A stretch of DNA of 6,143 nt from Pseudomonadota bacterium (GTDB taxonomy: Bacteria; Pseudomonadota; Alphaproteobacteria; Caulobacterales; Caulobacteraceae): the NCBI GenBank assembly GCA_023445955.1, contig JAEXJH010000005.1:1-6143 (forward strand). Direction: 5' to 3'. Positions within the stretch are counted from its first letter, which is position 1, and every line of letters starts with the position of its first letter. Below are positions 5,040 through 6,143 of this stretch, piece after piece. Under the pieces are notes generated by a model, which saw only the letters and a list, made by a program, of their open reading frames with translations, ran no database searches and was not told where the DNA came from. A program made the translations under genes and the position numbers.

Positions 5040-5060
5040 TAAGGTAACAACGATAACTTA
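5040..5060. promoter_or_regulatory. AT-rich near-palindrome upstream of the class II aldolase gene, possible operator
   Basis: TAAGGTA (5040-5046) and TAACTTA (5054-5060) form an inverted repeat with one mismatch around ACAACGA. The site is a small AT-rich island in GC-rich DNA, directly before the GGGAGG ribosome binding site (5062-5067) of the gene starting at 5073. A TTGACG (5013-5018) lies about 20 bases upstream of GCTAAG and could be the -35 of a poorly spaced promoter. The position between promoter-like DNA and the ribosome binding site would suit a repressor. The regulator is unknown. Confidence 0.35.
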
Positions 5061-5072
5061 CGGGAGGCCCTC

Positions 5073-5849
5073 ATGGCCGATGGTGCTCTGCCGATTTCAT
5101 CCCTGAAGGGCAAGGTCAGCGAAGCCGAGTGGCAGGCGCGCGTCGATCTGGCCGCGCTTTATCGTCTCGTGGCCCTGCACGGCTGGGACGACATGATCTT
5201 CACCCACATCTCGGCCCGCGTGCCGGGTCCCGAGCATCACTTCCTGATCAATCCGTACGGCATGTTCTTCGGCGAGATGACCGCCTCGTGCCTGGTCAAG
5301 GTCGACCTGGACGGCAATGTCGTCGACAAGACGCCGTACTTCATCAATCCGGCGGGCTTCACGATCCACTCGGCCATCCACGCCGCGCGCGAGGACGCCC
5401 ACTTCGTCATGCACCTGCACAGCGACCAGGGCGTGGCGGTGTCAGCCCATGCCGAAGGCTTGCTGCCGTTGACGCAGCATGCGCTTATCGTCTTGCCTCA
5501 ACTCGCCTATCACGACTATGAAGGTATTGCTCTCAACTTGGACGAGCGGGAACGGCTTGTTGCCGACCTGGGCGAGACCAAGAGGCTGATGATGCTGCGC
5601 AACCACGGCACGCTGTCGGTGGGCAGCACGGCGGCCGAGTGCTGGTTGGGGATGTTCTTCCTGGAGCGAGCGTGCGCGCAGCAGGTGATGGCGCTTTCGA
5701 TCGGTCGCGACAACGTCCTGCTGGCGCCGGAAGGCGCTCAGGACGAGGTGCGCAAACAGACCGGCATGGGCATGGGCATGATCGGCGGGCTGGCTTGGCC
5801 GGGCTGCTTGCGCAAGTTGGACCGCGAGCTTCCGGGCTACGCGGACTAA
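5073..5849 (+). CDS. Class II aldolase/adducin family protein
   Basis: The 258-residue protein has the class II aldolase/adducin fold signatures: the N-terminal helix with LYRLVALHGWDDMIFTHISAR (29-49), INPYGMFFGEMTASCLVKVD (59-78), the histidine pair in FVMHLHS (111-117) and LRNHGTL (175-181). His114, His116 and His178 match the metal-binding histidines of fuculose-phosphate aldolase. The catalytic glutamate of that enzyme falls, by hand alignment, on Gly95 in INPAGFTIH, as in adducin-like members. It is therefore probably not a classical sugar-phosphate aldolase, and the substrate is unknown. The start at 5073 has GGGAGG five bases upstream. It diverges from the DUF969 operon across 142 bases and ends at a strong terminator. 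The codons between about 5455 and 5570 are less GC-rich in third position than the rest. GGCATG is repeated three times at 5763-5780, encoding GMGMGM. Confidence 0.95.
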   Translation: MADGALPISSLKGKVSEAEWQARVDLAALYRLVALHGWDDMIFTHISARVPGPEHHFLINPYGMFFGEMTASCLVKVDLDGNVVDKTPYFINPAGFTIHSAIHAAREDAHFVMHLHSDQGVAVSAHAEGLLPLTQHALIVLPQLAYHDYEGIALNLDERERLVADLGETKRLMMLRNHGTLSVGSTAAECWLGMFFLERACAQQVMALSIGRDNVLLAPEGAQDEVRKQTGMGMGMIGGLAWPGCLRKLDRELPGYAD

Positions 5850-5860
5850 GCTGCTTTTCC

Positions 5861-6143
5861 GAACTCACGAAAGCCGTCGCGGTCCTGGCGATCGCGGCGG
5901 CTTTTTCGTGCCTGGGCGTTGGCGCGGCTTGGGCTGGCGCGTGGCCGATGGCGCCGGGACGCACCCAGGTCATCGCCAAGTACGAGCGAACCGAAGCGAC
6001 GCAGGGCTATGACCTTGACGCCGTCCTGGTCTCCATTGACCGCCGCCGCGACGAGAACCTGTCGGTCTTCGTCGAGCACGGCCTGACCCAACGTCTGACC
6101 TTGCAGGCCAAGGCCGGCGTCACGCGCGGTCACGACAAGTGGG
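5861..6143 (+). CDS. N-terminal part of an exported, probably outer-membrane protein; start codon not resolved (runs off the right edge)
   Basis: One plus-strand frame is open from before 5861 to the window end and reads like a secreted protein. It has Lys then a hydrophobic core AVAVLAIAAAFSCLGVGAAWA (codons from about 5873), a signal-peptidase-like AWA followed by GAWPMAPGRTQVIAKYERTE, and later VFVEHGLTQRLTLQAKAGVT. The alternating pattern and the phrase 'EHGLTQRLTLQ' resemble outer-membrane beta-barrel proteins; no family is assigned. No ATG, GTG or TTG occurs in this frame between the stop codon of the preceding gene and ATG 5948, which would drop the signal peptide. The nearest upstream canonical start is TTG 5795, inside the preceding gene. 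The start given here simply marks where the signal-peptide-like frame becomes convincing. Use of a rare start codon, loss of the start codon, or a sequence error are all possible. Confidence 0.55.
5870..5906 (+). terminator. Strong intrinsic terminator after the class II aldolase gene
   Basis: GCCGTCGCG (5873-5881) pairs with CGCGGCGGC (5893-5901) with one G-T wobble around an 11-base loop. The stem extends by AAA (5870-5872) with TTT, and TTTTT (5902-5906) follows. It begins 20 bases after the stop codon of the aldolase-family gene. CACG (5866-5869) and CGTG (5907-5910) can add further pairing. The hairpin lies within the apparent signal-peptide codons of the next reading frame. Confidence 0.85.

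Noticed and set aside
5763..5780. GGCATG repeated three times, considered as a phase-variable repeat
   Set aside because: The unit is six bases and in frame, so slippage would only change the number of Gly-Met pairs, not switch the gene.

Overview
The window is chromosomal DNA of a GC-rich alphaproteobacterium, most likely a Caulobacter or a close relative. The grounds are very high third-position GC, GGAG-type ribosome binding sites, and the order secreted protein / dapA / smpB. This assignment rests on family recognition and remembered synteny, not on a search.

Left part (1-1778). A truncated minus-strand gene for an exported protein, probably a soluble lytic transglycosylase, diverges from dapA (lysine and meso-diaminopimelate synthesis). 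dapA overlaps smpB (tmRNA partner protein) by one base. The dapA upstream region is rich in inverted repeats: a 9+5 bp stem-loop, a 13-bp palindrome and a 6-bp stem-loop follow each other just before the gene.

Middle part (1779-2322). Two small minus-strand genes share one architecture: an almost identical 19-bp element, a leader of about 75-82 nt, a GGGAG ribosome binding site, a short ORF and a stop codon inside a hairpin. One is a 38-codon single-span membrane peptide. The other is a 61-codon soluble protein resembling DUF2188-type proteins.

Central operon (2323-4930, minus strand). Three genes are joined by ATGA overlaps, in the order DUF969 membrane protein, DUF979 membrane protein, DUF2891 soluble protein. 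The two membrane proteins look like the halves of one transporter, and DUF2891 looks like a soluble (possibly enzymatic) partner. No function is established from the sequence. I regard this as the best candidate here for an undescribed functional unit.

Right part (4931-6143). A 142-bp divergent intergenic region holds a near-palindrome. It is followed by a plus-strand class II aldolase/adducin-family gene that keeps the three metal-binding histidines but lacks the usual catalytic glutamate. A strong intrinsic terminator follows. It overlaps the apparent signal-peptide codons of a truncated plus-strand gene for an exported, probably outer-membrane, protein with no ordinary start codon in a suitable place.

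I see no tRNA, rRNA, tmRNA, CRISPR array, insertion sequence or phage gene.
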